From Juglans regia (lineage: Eukaryota > Streptophyta > Magnoliopsida > Fagales > Juglandaceae): 64,000 nucleotides of DNA. The translations under genes and the position numbers were made by a program. The stretch is taken from positions 1 through 64,000 of the forward strand of contig NW_023362571.1 in assembly GCF_001411555.2 (NCBI RefSeq). Direction: 5' to 3'. Shown one piece after another: positions 12,671-23,772 of this stretch. Every line of letters begins with the position of its first letter. Position 1 is the stretch's first letter. The notes under the pieces were generated by a model. It ran no database searches. It was not told where the DNA came from and was given only the letters and a program-made list of their open reading frames with translations.

Positions 12671-13390
12671 CACTACAATAAATTTGAGTTTTTTGGACGA
12701 AATTATTTAGGAGCGAACAAAATTTCATCCCTAAAAGTCATTTTTTGGGACTCCCAAAAGATTAATGACTTTACAAAATCGTTCGAACGGTCAAATAATA
12801 GTTCAAACAATATTTTCTGTGAGGAATTAAATCGTCTCAAAAAGTTTTTTCCATTCGAACGGAAAAAAATACGTTCGAATAGTAAAATCTTGGTGGAGAA
12901 GTAATTTATTATGCGGGAAAAGTTCACATTCGTTCGAACAATAATTTGTTGTGGTTGAAAATAAAATATTTGGTGGCAAATCCTGGCCGAAAGTTTTCTA
13001 AACCGTTCGAGCAGAATATATTTAGTTAGAACATATTCAAGCACCATATTTCACTACAAGAAATTTGACTTTTAGGATCGAATAAATTTCATCCCTAAAA
13101 GTTAGTTTTGGAGACGTCTCCAAAAATGCCTGAGCTACTAAATTCATTCGAACGGAAAAATATCCATTCGAACAAGATATTTTGTGACGAACAAAATCGT
13201 CTCAAAAAAGGAAAACCGTTTAAACGGAACAAAATAGATTCGAACATAGAATTAATGTCCATTTGAACAGTATATAATCTGTTTGAATAATAATATTGGC
13301 AAAAAATTAATTTATTTATTCCGGGGTAAGTTAATAACCGTTCGAACTTAAACTTCTTTGTTCGAACGGATAGAGATTCAATTAATTGTT
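12671..13390 (+). repeat. duplicated CACTA 5' end with TTCGAA subterminal repeats
   Basis: Two end-like copies lie in direct orientation at 12671 and 13052. Each has CACTACAA, then a block on the pattern ATTTCATCCCTAAAAGT, then repeated (A/G)TTCGAACGG motifs and GTCTCAAAAA. The motif TTCGAA occurs about nine times in this stretch, plus degenerate forms. In the CACTA family such repeats bind the TNPA-type protein. Confidence 0.7.
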
Positions 13391-13794
13391 TTATTAGTAT
13401 GGATTTGTGCATATATTTTTCCACTAAAGTAATAAATATTTTTTCCATTAATTTGTTATCATTTTCAAAATATAAAAATGCGTATATATTATATATTATG
13501 ATTTGCAGTGAGTTAAAATATTTATAAATTCATAAATTACTTTTATGTAATTAACTTCAAAACTTTATAATAATTTTTTTTATGTTAAATTTATATAAAT
13601 ATAACTTTAAAGATAATATCATTTTTTATATTATCATGAACGGCAAGTAAAATGGAAAAAATAAACAAAGTAGTAAACATGAGAAATAAAAACCATACAT
13701 TAATTACATCTCAAATATATTATGTTCAATACAACATAACAAAGTAAAATAATAACTAAAACAATCATAATTATTGATTCCTTAGTATATCAAC

Positions 13795-14724
13795 ATCCTC
13801 TTGCAACATTTGAATATATCCTTCCAGATCCTAAGCTTCTCCATGATGGGCTCAACGAACTCCACAAACAGAGCTCGTACATGATCCAAAGTAGCCCCAG
13901 GAGGCTATCCCTCAACAACGGCAGCACTACTAGAAGTTGGATCTGTGGGAGGATCACTAGGTTGTTCTGGTGCAGTTTTCCGCAAGTGCCCCTCACTCTT
14001 GCTGAATATGATCTTGTTAAGGGGCCCCATCTGTGGTGACCTCCACCCAGTGGCCGACACTGTAACCCCGATCGGAGTAGGAGGTTAGATATCGACAGTG
14101 CAAATGGTAGACTACCTCCACTGGAAAAGCGTGACTCCGATCGAAAGTGGAAGAATAAATACAATGCCAGATCAATGGGATCCCCCCGTGCTATCTGCAG
14201 CAAAAATCTAGCTCGATTGATCCCGAAATCAGTCGTGTTTTTTCGTATCAATGTTATAGCCAACAATCAAATTAAGATTCTAAAAAATCCTATACAATCA
14301 GCCTGTCGGATCACCTTGCTCCTCTCAGATGGTGTAGCCGCCGGTCCCCGTGTGGCCGCTGCAGGATATGCGTCGGCTATACGAGGAATGTCAAGGAACT
14401 CAACAATAATGCAGGGAGAGAAATTAATACTCACTGCCGGACTGATATTGTGTAGAACAGAGCATCAGCGCTAAGTTCTCCCATGGCATGGTAGAACTCA
14501 CCGACCATCTCTGGATATGCAGTCCCCCGCTACTCACAGATTGGTATCCATCCCCACTCGGTGAAGATGGACTGTATGCTCCGTCCCTTCCATGAAAGAT
14601 TGGACAAGTTAGATAAATTGAGTAGACGCTCGACAAGTGTAAGCCTCGTCTCCGGAGCATGAGCTACTGATCCACTACTTTGGCTGGACTGATCTCTCGC
14701 ACGTTTTCTTCCGCTGGATGCCAT
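13795..14724 (-). pseudogene. putative plant transposon protein, decayed
   Basis: This recognised plant domain is found in many transposon-linked genes; its biochemical role is unclear. Reading from 14724: MASSGRKRARDQSS, then SWKGRSIQSIFTEWGWIPICE followed by a stop, GTAYPEMVGEFYHAMG, a frameshift, SINFSPCIIVEFLDIPR, and another shift. Next come INRARFLLQIARGDPIDLALYLF and the SGGSLPFALSISNLLLRSG block. The order WGW, VGEFY, INFSP, LDIPR, ID-LPLYxF, SLPFxLxISNLLLRSG fits the family along its length. At least one stop and two frameshifts make it a pseudogene. It lies antisense to the TNP2 gene, between two TTCGAA-rich blocks, so it seems to be CACTA cargo. Confidence 0.75.
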
Positions 14725-15073
14725 TGATTTACTGTTTAACCATAATGAAAGTAAGAATATAATTAACCAAAATATTTAAATTATATTATTGAAGAATTAT
14801 AGTATATTGAACTAAATTGAAATAATTCGTTCGAACTGAACATAGTCTGTTCAAACTAAAAAACTCTATTCGAATGGACTGTTATGTTTATTCGAATAGA
14901 GTTTCTTTGTTCATTCGAACGAATTCATTTTGTTCGAACAGAAATAATGCTGTTTGGCAACTAAGAGTTCGAACGGACTAGAGTTTGTTCGAACGGAAGA
15001 AGCCAAATAGTCATGGCTGACTCGACTCAGGCCCGAACTGAAAAACTTCATATCTAGATGTTATCCTTTGTTT

Positions 15074-15123
15074 TAATCGGTAGAAATGATTAAGGAGTGA
15101 AGCCCAATCATTTCTACCGATTA
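15074..15123. repeat. perfect 18-bp stem hairpin
   Basis: TAATCGGTAGAAATGATT at 15074-15091 is exactly complementary to 15106-15123 across a 14-nt spacer. It lies about 350 bp upstream of the antisense pseudogene in CACTA-1. It could be a transcript hairpin or a remnant inverted repeat. Confidence 0.8.
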
Positions 15124-15610
15124 TTTTGATGTTACTTCCACGGAATACACCAAAATGGGTGGATTTCGGATTCGAAATCCATACCCCCAAATACATCCCA
15201 TTCGTGCAAAAAACTAAACAATAGAGGTGAAGAGTTGACCCATACCTCTTAGAAGTTCAAATGTGGGGTTCCTACGGCGGTTGAGTGTCGGTTCTCGCGG
15301 CGGAGTTAAGGGGTGAACTCGGAGGCTCTCGGTGGTTGCTGGTTCGAATGAGAGAGTTTGTTTCCTTATATTCGAACTGGGCCTATAATGACCGTGGCGT
15401 CTCGTTCGAACTGGATAAAGATCCGTTCAAACGGTTATTATATTAATATATTTATAATTATATTACTAATAATAATATATAATAATATTATTATTACAAA
15501 GTACAAAAGTATAAAAATGAAACTAATAATAGTATTATAATACTTTTAATTAATATATTTAGTATATTATTTTTAAATATATTGTTTCTATTATACTATG
15601 TACATACTAC

Positions 15611-17270
15611 GAGCATTAACATTGGATTCATCATTTCCATCTTCAAAATTTGATGAAAAGTACATATTTTCCATAAGCACATCATTTCCATAATAGGACA
15701 CAGTAATAAACAAGAAAGCCGCTCTTCTCTCTGGAAAAAACCTCTTCCGTCTCTCTAAACCCTAAGTTTTCAAGTTTTGGAATCGAAAGGGGGTGGGAGC
15801 TCCGGCTCCTCCCCCCTCTTTCTCCTTTCCCCTTCCCCTTTTCGTCCGTCCAGTTTATCTGTGTAGTGTTTTTATCTTGTTTTGTTTTCAGGCCGAATAA
15901 GGGAGGATCGCCGTTCGTGTCTTTGCAGCCGTCTTCCTCCTACATGCGCCCCACCGGGATGAAGCCCAGCCGCCGATCTTCAAGTCCACCAAATACGGCG
16001 TTCATCTTAGTGGAGCGTAGCCCGCACGCGCGGGACGAAGTTCCGGATCTCGTTGATGCGTGCTCGTCACGCGCCACCGCGGAGCTTTCTGCCAATGCCA
16101 CGCTCGGCTTCTCTGGCCTCCTTGTATCCGGGGCTTGCACGAGTGACCGACGGTTTTCCTCCCAGAGTGACTAGCACCTGCACGCGCCACTGCCGCCGCT
16201 CGTGCACTGTTCATTCGATTTGGGTCTCTGTTTTTTTCTGTTCCAGTATTGTGTAGCGTCTGTTTTTGTGTTCTTGTGTTTTTTGTTGACCCAAGTGAGG
16301 TGTTTGTGCCTTTGGATCGTACGTAATCTGGGGCAAGAGCTATTCGAGAGTGGGGTGATGTCATGGCCAGTGATATCGTACGACCAGTGTTCGCGCGTAG
16401 GTGCTACCTGCGTAGTGGAGGCTGTTGTGCCCGTGCGTGAGCTGGGTGCGCGTTCCATCAGGGCTCGAGATGCCGATGCTTGCGGTGGGCGTGTCGTCCG
16501 GGTCACACCAAGGCTTGTGGCTTTGCAGTTTAGTTGGTAGTTAGTAATTGTTAGTTAGTAGTTGCTATTGGATTTTGTATCGATAGCAGTGTCCCGTACT
16601 TTTCCTCTATAGGAGGCTAGAGGAGCCGTCTAGTTCTGTTTACAGAACGCTTTTCTAGAGGAGCCGTCTAGTTCTGTTTACAGAACGCTTTCTCTGTTTG
16701 AAGAAAGTTATTGAGAAGTTAAGACAATGTCCGCTACAAAGAGATTTTGTGTGTGGGGAAGCCCCAGAGCTTAGGCGTACTTGGCTTATAGTTTGGATTT
16801 GTCCATGTATTAAGTCACATTTGTAACTTCGTTTTCATTAATGAAATGAGAGTATTTCTATCCAAAAAAAAAAAAAAAAACCTCCCTATCCATAACCCCA
16901 CATTGAATTCGCCATTGGATTCATCAAAATAATAATATAATATGGTTTTTTTAATAATAATATTTTTAATTTATTTTTTTCATATTTTAAAATTATACTA
17001 ATTATATGTTAATTAATAATTTAATTTGATACTTAAATTATTGTTTTCCAACTTAAATATATTGTGGCTCAAAATTGACAAACAATAATTTAAGTAAATA
17101 AATATAGATATAGTGGATATTAGCTATATAGCAATTGAAGATGAATTGGAATGCACAATTCGTCAAAGTTTCATCATTTAATGTTGGGTGAATCCAATAC
17201 AGTGATTTTAAACATGAATTCATCAAATTTTGAAGACTAAACTCATTTGATGAGTCCAATGCCAATGCTC
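15611..17270. mobile_element. terminal-inverted-repeat element (Tourist/Harbinger-like MITE family)
   Basis: GAGCATTAACATTGG at 15611 is mirrored by CCAATGCCAATGCTC ending at 17270. Pairing extends about 45 bp, including TTCAAAATTTGATGA in both arms. A related end (AGAGCATTGGCATTGG) occurs alone near 50061. The right flank is TAA and the left is TAC, so a 3-bp TWA duplication is possible but imperfect. The interior holds a GC-richer poly(A) cassette that looks like a later insertion. Confidence 0.65.
15715..16880 (+). mobile_element. poly(A)-tailed retroposed sequence, identity unknown
   Basis: A GC-rich stretch starts with a 5'UTR-like CCTCTTCCGTCTCTC region and ends ATTAATGAAATGAGAGTATTTC followed by 18 A residues (about 16863-16880), the signature of a reverse-transcribed copy with an mRNA or LINE-type tail. 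No long coding frame is convincing. It carries a perfect or near-perfect 38-bp tandem duplication (16617-16654 and 16655-16692). It sits inside the inverted-repeat element at 15611-17270. The left edge is approximate and I could not find a clean target duplication. Confidence 0.5.
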
Positions 17271-17384
17271 TAAGTACTTAGTATAATTACAATGGTTGAA
17301 TTATATAGGTACCATATATAAGTTATGATAACTATACTCATATAGTTTATATAATATTATAACACTAACTATAGTTACTAGTTA

Positions 17385-17830
17385 TATAACTACAGTGTAA
17401 GTATTATATATAGTTACTATATAGCTATAGCTATTATAAGTTATGATAACTATACAAGTTAATATAATTAATATAAATATAGGTATAGTGGATATTAGCT
17501 ATATAGCTACTACAATGTAAGTATTATATAGTTACTTTGTAGTTATAGCTATTATAAGTTATGATAACTATACATTTTACTATAATTAATATATATGTAG
17601 TAGCTATTAGTTATATAGCTACTACAGTGTAAGTATTATAAGTTATAATAACTATACAAGTGAAAATAATTAATATATAGTTATATAGCTACTACAGTGT
17701 AAGTATCATAAGTTTTGATAACTATACAAGTTATCATAAGTACTATAGTTAAAATAGTTACTATAGCTACTTCAGTGCAACTATTATAAGTTATGATAAG
17801 TATACAAGTTATCATAACTATAGTAACTAG
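17385..17830. repeat. AT-rich minisatellite-like array
   Basis: About five diverged units share the order ATAGCTACTACAGTGTAAGT, TATTATAAGTTATGATAA, CTATACAAGTT, with variable AT spacers (units start near 17385, 17506, 17612, 17686 and 17765). A related TAGTGGATATTAGCTATATAG also occurs near 17112 and 17489. Confidence 0.65.
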
Positions 17831-18109
17831 TTACTAGTTACTATAATAAGTTACTATATTTTATATCACAAGATAGTAAGTTATATAATATATAGTGCAA
17901 AATTAGAAGACCAAAAGTATATATATATATATATATTAATAAGTACTATATATCAATAGTTAGTATATAGTATAAGTATTATATTAACTATTAGACTTGT
18001 AGTACATTATATATTATCAATTATAATATAAAATAGTTGGTAAAATATATAGTTATTATATAGTATATAATATTAAAATATTTTGTGATTGGTTCAAACC
18101 CAATAATGT

Positions 18110-18760
18110 CCCGTTCGAACGGTGTTATCTCCTGGAATGTGTTTGGAGGGAAATTTCATGCCAAATACTCTAAATGTTAATTTATTCGAACGTCAAAATT
18201 CGTCATTCGAACGCTCTGGTCGAACAGTGTTATGAAAATACCCTTTGAGCTAGTCTACATTTGAAGAATAGCCAAGGAATATTCTAATATTCTGATTTGT
18301 TAGTTCGAACAACAAAATGACACGTTCGAACGTGAAATAAATCGCGGCAGATTTGGCACCTATTCGAAGTTTTCGTGTTCGAATGGGTAAATTTCCAGTT
18401 CGAATGGAACTTCACAGATTCATATACCTGAACATCCAGTTCATTTTCACAGTTGATGAATGTTTAATAGGAAGCAGAGCACGGCTTTGTGATTTTGTGT
18501 GTGTGAGAGTGTTGTGGAGAGAGATACTCACAAACTTAGTGAGAGAAGGGATTCTTGAGAGAGAGAGAGGAGAGGTTCAAACAAAAGGTATGTTTTTTTT
18601 TTCTATGTTTTTTTGTATTTCGAGTTTCATTAATATTAGTTTATTGCACATGATTTAGGTTTTCTCATAATGTGTTTTCTGCTTATGTAGGTATTGTGGA
18701 TTGATACTTTTGTTTGGATTGCTTAAATTCAAGGTAATATTTATAATTTTTATATTTTTG
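18110..18760 (+). promoter_or_regulatory. likely 5' leader/first intron region of the CACTA-1 TNP2 gene
   Basis: TTCGAA motifs cluster at 18114-18405, followed by a GA-rich leader-like stretch (18500-18580) ending in AAAAGGTATG, a plausible splice donor. A first intron in the TNP2 transcript would place the promoter here. This is inference from layout; no TATA box was assigned. Confidence 0.35.
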
Positions 18761-19569
18761 ATAATTTATAGTTTTTAATTAATTATGTTAAGATGCATGC
18801 TGTATATTTGTATTTGTGCAATCCCATTTAAAATGGACATTCTGACAATATACATCTTATGAGATTGTGATTGTGAAAATTGTGTTTTGTGGCAAATGCT
18901 TTCTCTGTTTCGTGTTTGGAATCTGGGTCTATCCTGTTCAAACGAGATCCTGTGGGAGTAGAATATTGTTCGAACAGAATCCTAATATAACAAAAATTAT
19001 AAAATCATAAGATATAAAAATATAGATTAATATAATATAATTACAAAATATTATGCACTAAAATTAAATTAGAAACTTAAAATATATATATAACATAGCA
19101 ATTGTTAATAGCTAAATTAATGTATAAAACTTATAACAAATTTAATTAAAAAATAATATAGTATAATTACAACATATTATGCACTAAAATTAAATTAGAA
19201 TGTAGCAATTGGTGATTAATTAGAATGTAATGTTACAATGTATTTGTGATTTAGAATGTGATTTCATTGTATAATTATATTAGGAGTTAGATAGTTTTGA
19301 ATTTTAGGGTTATTTTTATATATACTTTAACTTTAGACCCGTTCGAGAGTTGTGGCCAAATATTCTCTTAAAGAATGTTTGGGTATAACTCTTGAATTGT
19401 CCAAAGTGGACAGTTTGGGATTCTATCATCTATACGGCAGATATATTCAGTTTAAACTCTTGTGTTAGTCAATTAGAATTTTGGTTCAGCGATTCCTTAC
19501 TTTCTTCGAGTATGTGGTCTGTAAGTTTCTTGACCCATCAATAGGGTTGACGACTTATCATGACTAGCA

Positions 19570-21500
19570 TGTATTGTTTATGATGACTCTATTGATACCA
19601 GGGCCAAGGTCACCAGGAATGAATTAGATGTATATCTGCAACCACTGATTGCAGAGTTGAAAGAGTTGTGGGATCAGGGTGTCCGTATATATGATGCAGC
19701 CTCGTCGGGGGAGTTCAAGATGCATGCTGCAGTGATGTGGACAATAAATGATTTTCCTGCATATGGAAATCTGTCTGGGTAGAGCACAAAAGGTAAAATG
19801 GCTTGTCCTGTTTGCAATAAAGATACATAGTCTCAATGGTTGAGTCATGGTAGGAAATTATGTTTTATGGGACATCGTCGTTATTTACCACATGATCATA
19901 GATGGTATACAAAAAGAGCGATGTTTGATGGAAGGGTTGAGCGCAGGGCATCACCGCCAAAGTTGACTAGGAATGATATTATCGCCCAGTTGGAGGATGT
20001 TTCAGAAAACAGATTTGGAAAAGATTCAAGGGTTCGAAAGCGAAAACGACAAGCACTGGAGTTGAATTGGACAAAAAAAAGTATTTTCTTTGAATTGTCA
20101 TACTGGTCTACCTTGACACTGCGCCATAATTTAGATGTTATGCACATCAAGAAAAATATATGTGAGAATATATTGAGCACTCTGATGTCAATAGAAGGGA
20201 AGATAAAAGATACAGCTAACTCTCGTAAAGACTTGAAGGAGATGGGGATCAAACCGGAGTTGCATTTGCAAGAAAATGGATCGTCAGCTTATATGTCCAT
20301 CGGATGGTATACACTTTCAAATGATGAGAGAAAGAAATTTTGTGATTGGTTTATGAAAATCAAATTACCCGATGATATGCTTCAAACATGACAAGATATG
20401 TTTGAACACATGATTGGAAGATAACTGGTCTTAAAAGTCACGACTGTCATGTATTTCTGCAACGTCTGTTGCCTATTAGTGTGCGTGGAAAGCTTACTCG
20501 AGATGTTCGTATAGCTCTCACAGAATTAGGAGGATTTTTCAGAGACATTTGTAGTAGAATGTTGAAAGTTGATGCATTGTTAAAAACGGAAGCTGACATT
20601 TCAGTAATACTGTGCAAATTGGAGAGTTTGTACCTGCCTTCATTTTTTGATGTAATGGTTCATTTAGTTGTGCACCTACCTCGTAAGGCTTTACTCGCTA
20701 GCCCCGTTCAGTATAGATGGATATATCCTATTGAACGGTTTTTGGGAAAACTTAAGCAATATGTGGGGAATAAAGCTTGTCCAAAAGGTTCGATTGCAGA
20801 GTCATATATTGATAATGAGTGGCATACCTTTTGTTCAATGTATTTTTGTGAGGCTGATACTAGATTTACAAGACTGAACCGAAATTATGAAGGTGGGCGA
20901 GGGATGGGAGTCTCATCAACATTTACTGTATTTTCCCAAACTGTGCGTCCCATAGGCGCACAAGGGGGATACGATCTGGTATGTCTTGAATAATTGCGCA
21001 ATTGTCACTAATCTCTTAAGGTTAGTGACGATTCTCTAAATCACTATTATCTTTAAGTTTATGTATACTAATATAGTATAACTTCATACAAATTAAACAT
21101 GAACATGAACATGCACAATGAACATATACAACTACTTCGCTCAAATGGTGTAACTGATGTAGAAAAGACGCACGAAGAGAAATTTACCTCGTGGTTTGAA
21201 CATACGGTATTACTGTTAAGCCCCTTTTTATAATATGAATTTCATACCACTAAACTTTACTTATTTTGTATATAATAATATTTATTGATATAGGTTGCAT
21301 TGAAATATGGTGAAAATTCATTAGAAATCTCACCAGAACTGTATGCTTTAGCATGTGGTCCTTCCAGATGGGCCATCCAGTACTCAGGATGTTTGGTGTG
21401 TGGATATAGATTTCACACAACTGATAGAGAAAGATATAGGAAAACTAAAAATTGTGAGGTCGTAGTCGAAGGAAGCCATGGGGATGATAACATGATAACT
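19570..21500 (+). pseudogene. CACTA TNP2 transposase (partial, frameshifted)
   Basis: TNP2 is the DNA-binding/cleaving transposase of En/Spm elements. The readable part starts at LLIPGPRSPG (about 19590), then ELDVYLQPLIAELKELW, MWTINDFPAYGNLSG, CPVCNKDT, the LSHGRKLCFMGHRRYLP block, LNWTKKSIFFELSYW and the LRHNLDVMHIKKNIC signature (19840-20391). A frameshift leads to the DUF4218 part (20469-20993: LPSFFDVMVHLVVHL, QYRWIYPIERFLGKLK, KGSIAESY). WYVLNNC follows in another frame, with a donor at 21021. A small exon ends at FTSWFEHT with donor 21207 and acceptor at 21293. The last exon carries the DUF4216 start (YALACGP, YRFHTTDRERYRKTKN, VVVEGSHGDDN) and then breaks off near 21500. The N-terminal Transpos_assoc part is missing. 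There are several stops and shifts. Confidence 0.9.
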
Positions 21501-21516
21501 GGTTTTTTATTCGCAA

Positions 21517-22052
21517 GTGATAAGCATATATGAAGAACTCCGAATGTATCAACCAATCACTTATGATATTTCAAGTATGCTAAAACAACGGGAAGATTTT
21601 AACATTGTTCAGTTTTTTGTCAGCTTAAAACCTGAGTATGAGTTAGTGCATTCTCAAATTCTGGCAAGTCCACGGCTTCCTTCGTTTCTTTATGTGTTCT
21701 CCTGACTTCAGCGAGCCATGTTATCTGGACAAGGATCTTAGTTTTCTTCAGATCAGAATAATGAGAGATCTGCTTTAACTGCTGCCTATGTTGCTCTAGG
21801 TGGGCGTGGAGGCCGAAGTGGTAGAGGTGCATGTAGGGGACATGATGTCAGAGGTAATCGCACTCGAGGTCGTGAATCTCATAAGTGCACTCATTGTGGT
21901 CGCACTAACCACTGGGTGGACTATTGTTGGGATCTCCATGGTAGACCATCTAAATCCGTTAATCAAGCTATATGCCAAAATGCTACATCACTGTCAATGA
22001 GTTCTGACCTGACTCCAAAGATGATTAGCATAATGAAGGATGAGGATGACTA
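21517..22052 (+). pseudogene. Copia gag fragment with CCHC knuckle
   Basis: The frame from 21517 gives IYEELRMYQPITYDISSMLKQ and FVSLKPEYELVHSQIL, a UBN2-type Copia gag C-terminal half. After a stop and a frameshift it continues GGRGGRSGRGACRG and the knuckle CTHCGRTNHWVDYC (C-x2-C-x4-H-x4-C, about 21884-21925). The N-terminal half is absent. Confidence 0.85.
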
Positions 22053-22056
22053 GTTT

Positions 22057-22461
22057 TTGGGTCGCACACGAGTGACTTCATCTTTCATAGTTACTCATGC
22101 CCATTCAGGTACAATGTCCGTCTGTCTTGTCTCATCTACTCAAGATCCATGGATCATTGATTCAAGAGCTAATGAACATTTGATCGGTTTGTCTCATTCC
22201 TTATCTAAGTTGGAAACTTTGACATCTCCAAAGAGTGTTACTCTTGCTAATGGTTCTATTACTAAAGTTATAGCCATTGGATCTACTAGGGTCACTGATT
22301 CTATATCCTTGTCATCTGTTCTACATGCTCCTAGTTTTTCCTTTAGTTTGTTGTCCATTAGTCAAATTAATCAAACTCTTCAATATTCTGTGACCTTTTA
22401 TCCTTCAGTATGTATCTTTTCAGGATCTCAAGACAGGGAAGAAGATTGGTATGGGGCATGA
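22057..22461 (+). pseudogene. Copia aspartic protease region
   Basis: WIIDSRANEHLIG replaces the usual DSGA(T/S)-H active-site stretch: the catalytic triplet DSG reads DSR, which would disable the protease. LANGSITKVIAIGS and LSSVLHAPSFSFSLLSISQI follow, typical of Copia protease C-terminal parts. Confidence 0.85.
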
Positions 22462-23239
22462 AACCGGTGTTCTGTATTACCTTGATGTCAAACAGTCACC
22501 CACTCAAGCCTTCACATCCTCATCATCTGCTTTTAAATGGCATTGTCGCCTTGGACACGCATCTCTTTCTCTTTTGAAACGCCAAGTTAGTAATCTTAAA
22601 AATGTATCTTCCTTTCCTTGTGAAGCATGTCAGCTTAGCAAACACCATCGTATGTCTTTTGTATCTCAAGTCGATAATCGAGCATCTAGTTCTTTTGAAT
22701 TGGTTCACAATGATATATGGAGACCAATCAACATTGTATCAAACAAGTCTCAGTATTTTGTTACATTTGTTGATGACTATTCTCGTATGACATGGTAGTT
22801 TCTGATGAAGGCATGATCTGAACTTCTTTTCATATTCAAAATCTTTTGGAAAGAAATTAATATTCAATTTAGACAAAAAGTTCAAGTTTTGCATTCTGAC
22901 AATGCTAAAGAATACCAATCTAGTACTTTTGCTACTTACTTAAGTAATAAAGGAATTGTTCATCAAACTTCAAGCTCTCATACACCCCAACAGAATGGGG
23001 TGGTTGAACGCAAAAATCGTCATTTGTTAGATGTAACCCGAGCACTTTTATTGCACATGCATGTTCCTAAACGTTTTTGGAGTGATGGTGTTCTTACTGT
23101 CTGTCACCTTATTAACTGTATGTCTTCATCAGTCCTCAATGGTTTCTCTCCCTTCTCCATCTTGTTCCCTTCCTCTCCACCTTTTTTTCTCCTTCAAAAA
23201 TCTTTGGGTGTGTTTGCTAGGTTCATAACCTTGGCCTAG
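22451..23239 (+). pseudogene. Copia GAG-pre-integrase and integrase core
   Basis: FKWHCRLGHASLSLLKR and CEACQLSKHHRMSF give the H-H-C-C zinc-binding region. FELVHNDIWRP carries the first catalytic aspartate, YFVTFVDDYSRMTW follows, and LHSDNAKEYQS with TPQQNGVVERKNRHLLDVTRALL carries the second aspartate and the glutamate. A stop at 22796-22798 (TAG) and further interruptions break the frame. The integrase C-terminal region (23243-23700) reads only in fragments. Confidence 0.85.
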
Positions 23240-23772
23240 GCTTTGATAAGCTTGATCTACGTGCTACCAAGTGTTTCTTTGTTGGTTATTCTCGGACTCA
23301 AAAAGGATATCACTGCTATAGTCCTGCTCTTAGACGTTACTTCACTAGTACTGATGTCACATTCTTTGAGTCCATACCCTATTTCTCGACAACATCTTCA
23401 GTTGTTGAATGTGATCCTTTACCATTACTTACTCTTACCCTTTCTCCTGCACACTCACCCACTTTTACCCAATCCTCCCGGTTTCTTCCCTTGTTCCTTT
23501 ACAGGTGTACTCGCATTGCGTGCAGCCCCCAGCTCCCATGCCTCCACCAACCTCGTCTCTATCTTCAGATCTTGAGTTACCTAGTGCTTCAGACTCCACC
23601 TATTGCTCTCTGAAAATGTACTCATTCTTGTGTTTCTCAACATCCGATTACCCAATATGCCTTTTGTCACGCCTTATCTCCATGTTTTTTATGCTTTACT
23701 TCTCACCTTTCAAAACTTTCTGTTCCTAAGACAGTTGATGATGTTTTATCTGATTCGGAATAGAGGACAACT

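Larger units (their letters stand above)
12671..21510 (+). mobile_element. CACTA-1 (En/Spm) element, composite, right end not found
   Basis: A CACTACAATAAATTTGAG end at 12671 is followed 381 bp later by CACTACAAGAAATTTGAC at 13052, each followed by a similar ATTTCATCCCTAAAAGT block. TTCGAA-centred motifs are dense in 12780-13380, 14820-15420 and 18110-18420 (about 27 in all), as expected of CACTA subterminal binding repeats. A TNP2 transposase on the plus strand starts near 19570, and an antisense plant-transposon-protein pseudogene lies at 13795-14724. No complementary right end (TTTCTTGTAGTG) was found; the TNP2 gene breaks off into a Copia sequence near 21510. The span is therefore a lower bound. 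Confidence 0.7.

Noticed and set aside
15866..16540. Several overlapping GC-rich frames on both strands of the poly(A) cassette
   Set aside because: No domain recognised and overlapping frames on both strands are expected in GC-rich DNA; none preferred.
17281..17900. CRISPR-like array
   Set aside because: Units are AT-rich and diverged with irregular spacers, in a plant genome; it is a minisatellite.
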